Assembly: GCF_018130765.1 (NCBI RefSeq)
Contig: NZ_JAFCJZ010000003.1
Location: 372,001-436,000, forward strand
Length of the DNA: 64,000 nucleotides
From: Bradyrhizobium iriomotense
GTDB taxonomy: Bacteria > Pseudomonadota > Alphaproteobacteria > Rhizobiales > Xanthobacteraceae
Direction: 5' to 3'
The translations under genes and the position numbers were made by a program. Under the pieces are notes generated by a model, which was not told where the DNA came from, made no database searches, and saw nothing but the letters and a program-made list of their open reading frames with translations. Positions 63,873-64,000 of this stretch are shown piece by piece. The first letter of the stretch is position 1; every line of letters begins with the position of its first letter.

Positions 63873-64000
63873 TGATCGCCGCCTTGTCGTCCCGCGCTCG
63901 GCGCCTGCTGACCGATGTCCGCGCTGTTGCCGCGACGGAGTTCGCCATTGTGGCGCCGTTCATGCTGGTGCTCTACGTCGGCGGCGTCGAGCTCGGCAAC
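63872..64000 (+). CDS. TadE-family pseudopilin (cut by window end)
   Basis: The first 43 residues are visible: a basic head (MIAALSSRARRLLTDVRA) and the TadE motif VAATEFAIVAPFMLVLYVGGVELGN. A second TadE-like gene beside the first is usual in Tad clusters. The rest lies outside the window. Confidence 0.88.
   Translation, partial: MIAALSSRARRLLTDVRAVAATEFAIVAPFMLVLYVGGVELGN

Overview
The window is GC-rich alphaproteobacterial chromosome. It most likely comes from Bradyrhizobium or a close relative. The pointers are many ABC, TRAP and TctC-type uptake systems, Irr/ICE-like boxes (TTTAGAA...TTCTAAA) at a TonB iron-uptake operon, IclR, LacI and LysR control of sugar-acid and CoA metabolism, and intergenic palindromic repeats beginning with CGTCATTCCGGGG or CGTCATTGCGAG. 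There is no phage, transposase or CRISPR array. One tRNA-Gln (CTG) lies at 12625-12698. Long open frames antisense to genes are common here because of base composition and were left out.

Layout. 1-7532: an IclR regulator (cut by the window start) divergent from a six-gene catabolic operon: DapA-type aldolase/lyase, FAD 2-hydroxyacid dehydrogenase, DUF1537 four-carbon sugar-acid kinase, PdxA2 dehydrogenase, iron-type alcohol dehydrogenase and a TctC binding protein. An IclR-type palindrome sits between them. 7580-11563: an unusual minus-strand cassette of a G1-type glutamic peptidase, a vanadium-haloperoxidase/PAP2 enzyme with a (GGY)8 head, and a large BTAD/TolB-like/TPR regulator. 12119-13236: small proteins and the tRNA. 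13573-18241: a complete five-gene branched-chain amino-acid-type ABC importer. 18351-23762: two exported proteins and an RND efflux pump with its adaptor. 24061-30005: an iron-uptake operon (TonB receptor, PiuC-type dioxygenase, ExbB, ExbD, TonB) preceded by three tandem ICE-like boxes. 29993-33101: a tail-anchored protein, a site-2-type protease, and a LysR/EamA exporter pair.

33104-46690: two divergent sugar-acid operons around a LacI repressor. The minus side carries an IlvD/Edd-type dehydratase, two SDRs, a serine hydrolase and a GFA protein. The plus side carries a four-gene sugar ABC importer, a DenD-like dehydrogenase, a KDG-type kinase and a KDPG aldolase. Matching palindromes flank lacI. 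The proposed flow is uptake, oxidation, dehydration to a 2-keto-3-deoxy acid, phosphorylation and aldol cleavage to pyruvate plus a triose phosphate.

46751-52573: CoA-thioester genes (thiolase, family III CoA-transferase, a Cys-less thiolase-like protein with a DUF35 partner), a 33-residue membrane peptide, a carboxymuconolactone-decarboxylase-fold protein and a MazG-like pyrophosphohydrolase. 52641-60736: a glutaminase fused to STAS and cyclic-nucleotide-binding domains, a TAXI-TRAP importer, a biotin carrier, an IclR regulator with its palindrome, and a carboxyltransferase, with no biotin carboxylase in view. 61014-64000: an exported protein and the start of a Tad-type pilus pseudopilin cluster (a TadG-like vWA protein and two TadE-like proteins, the last cut by the window end).
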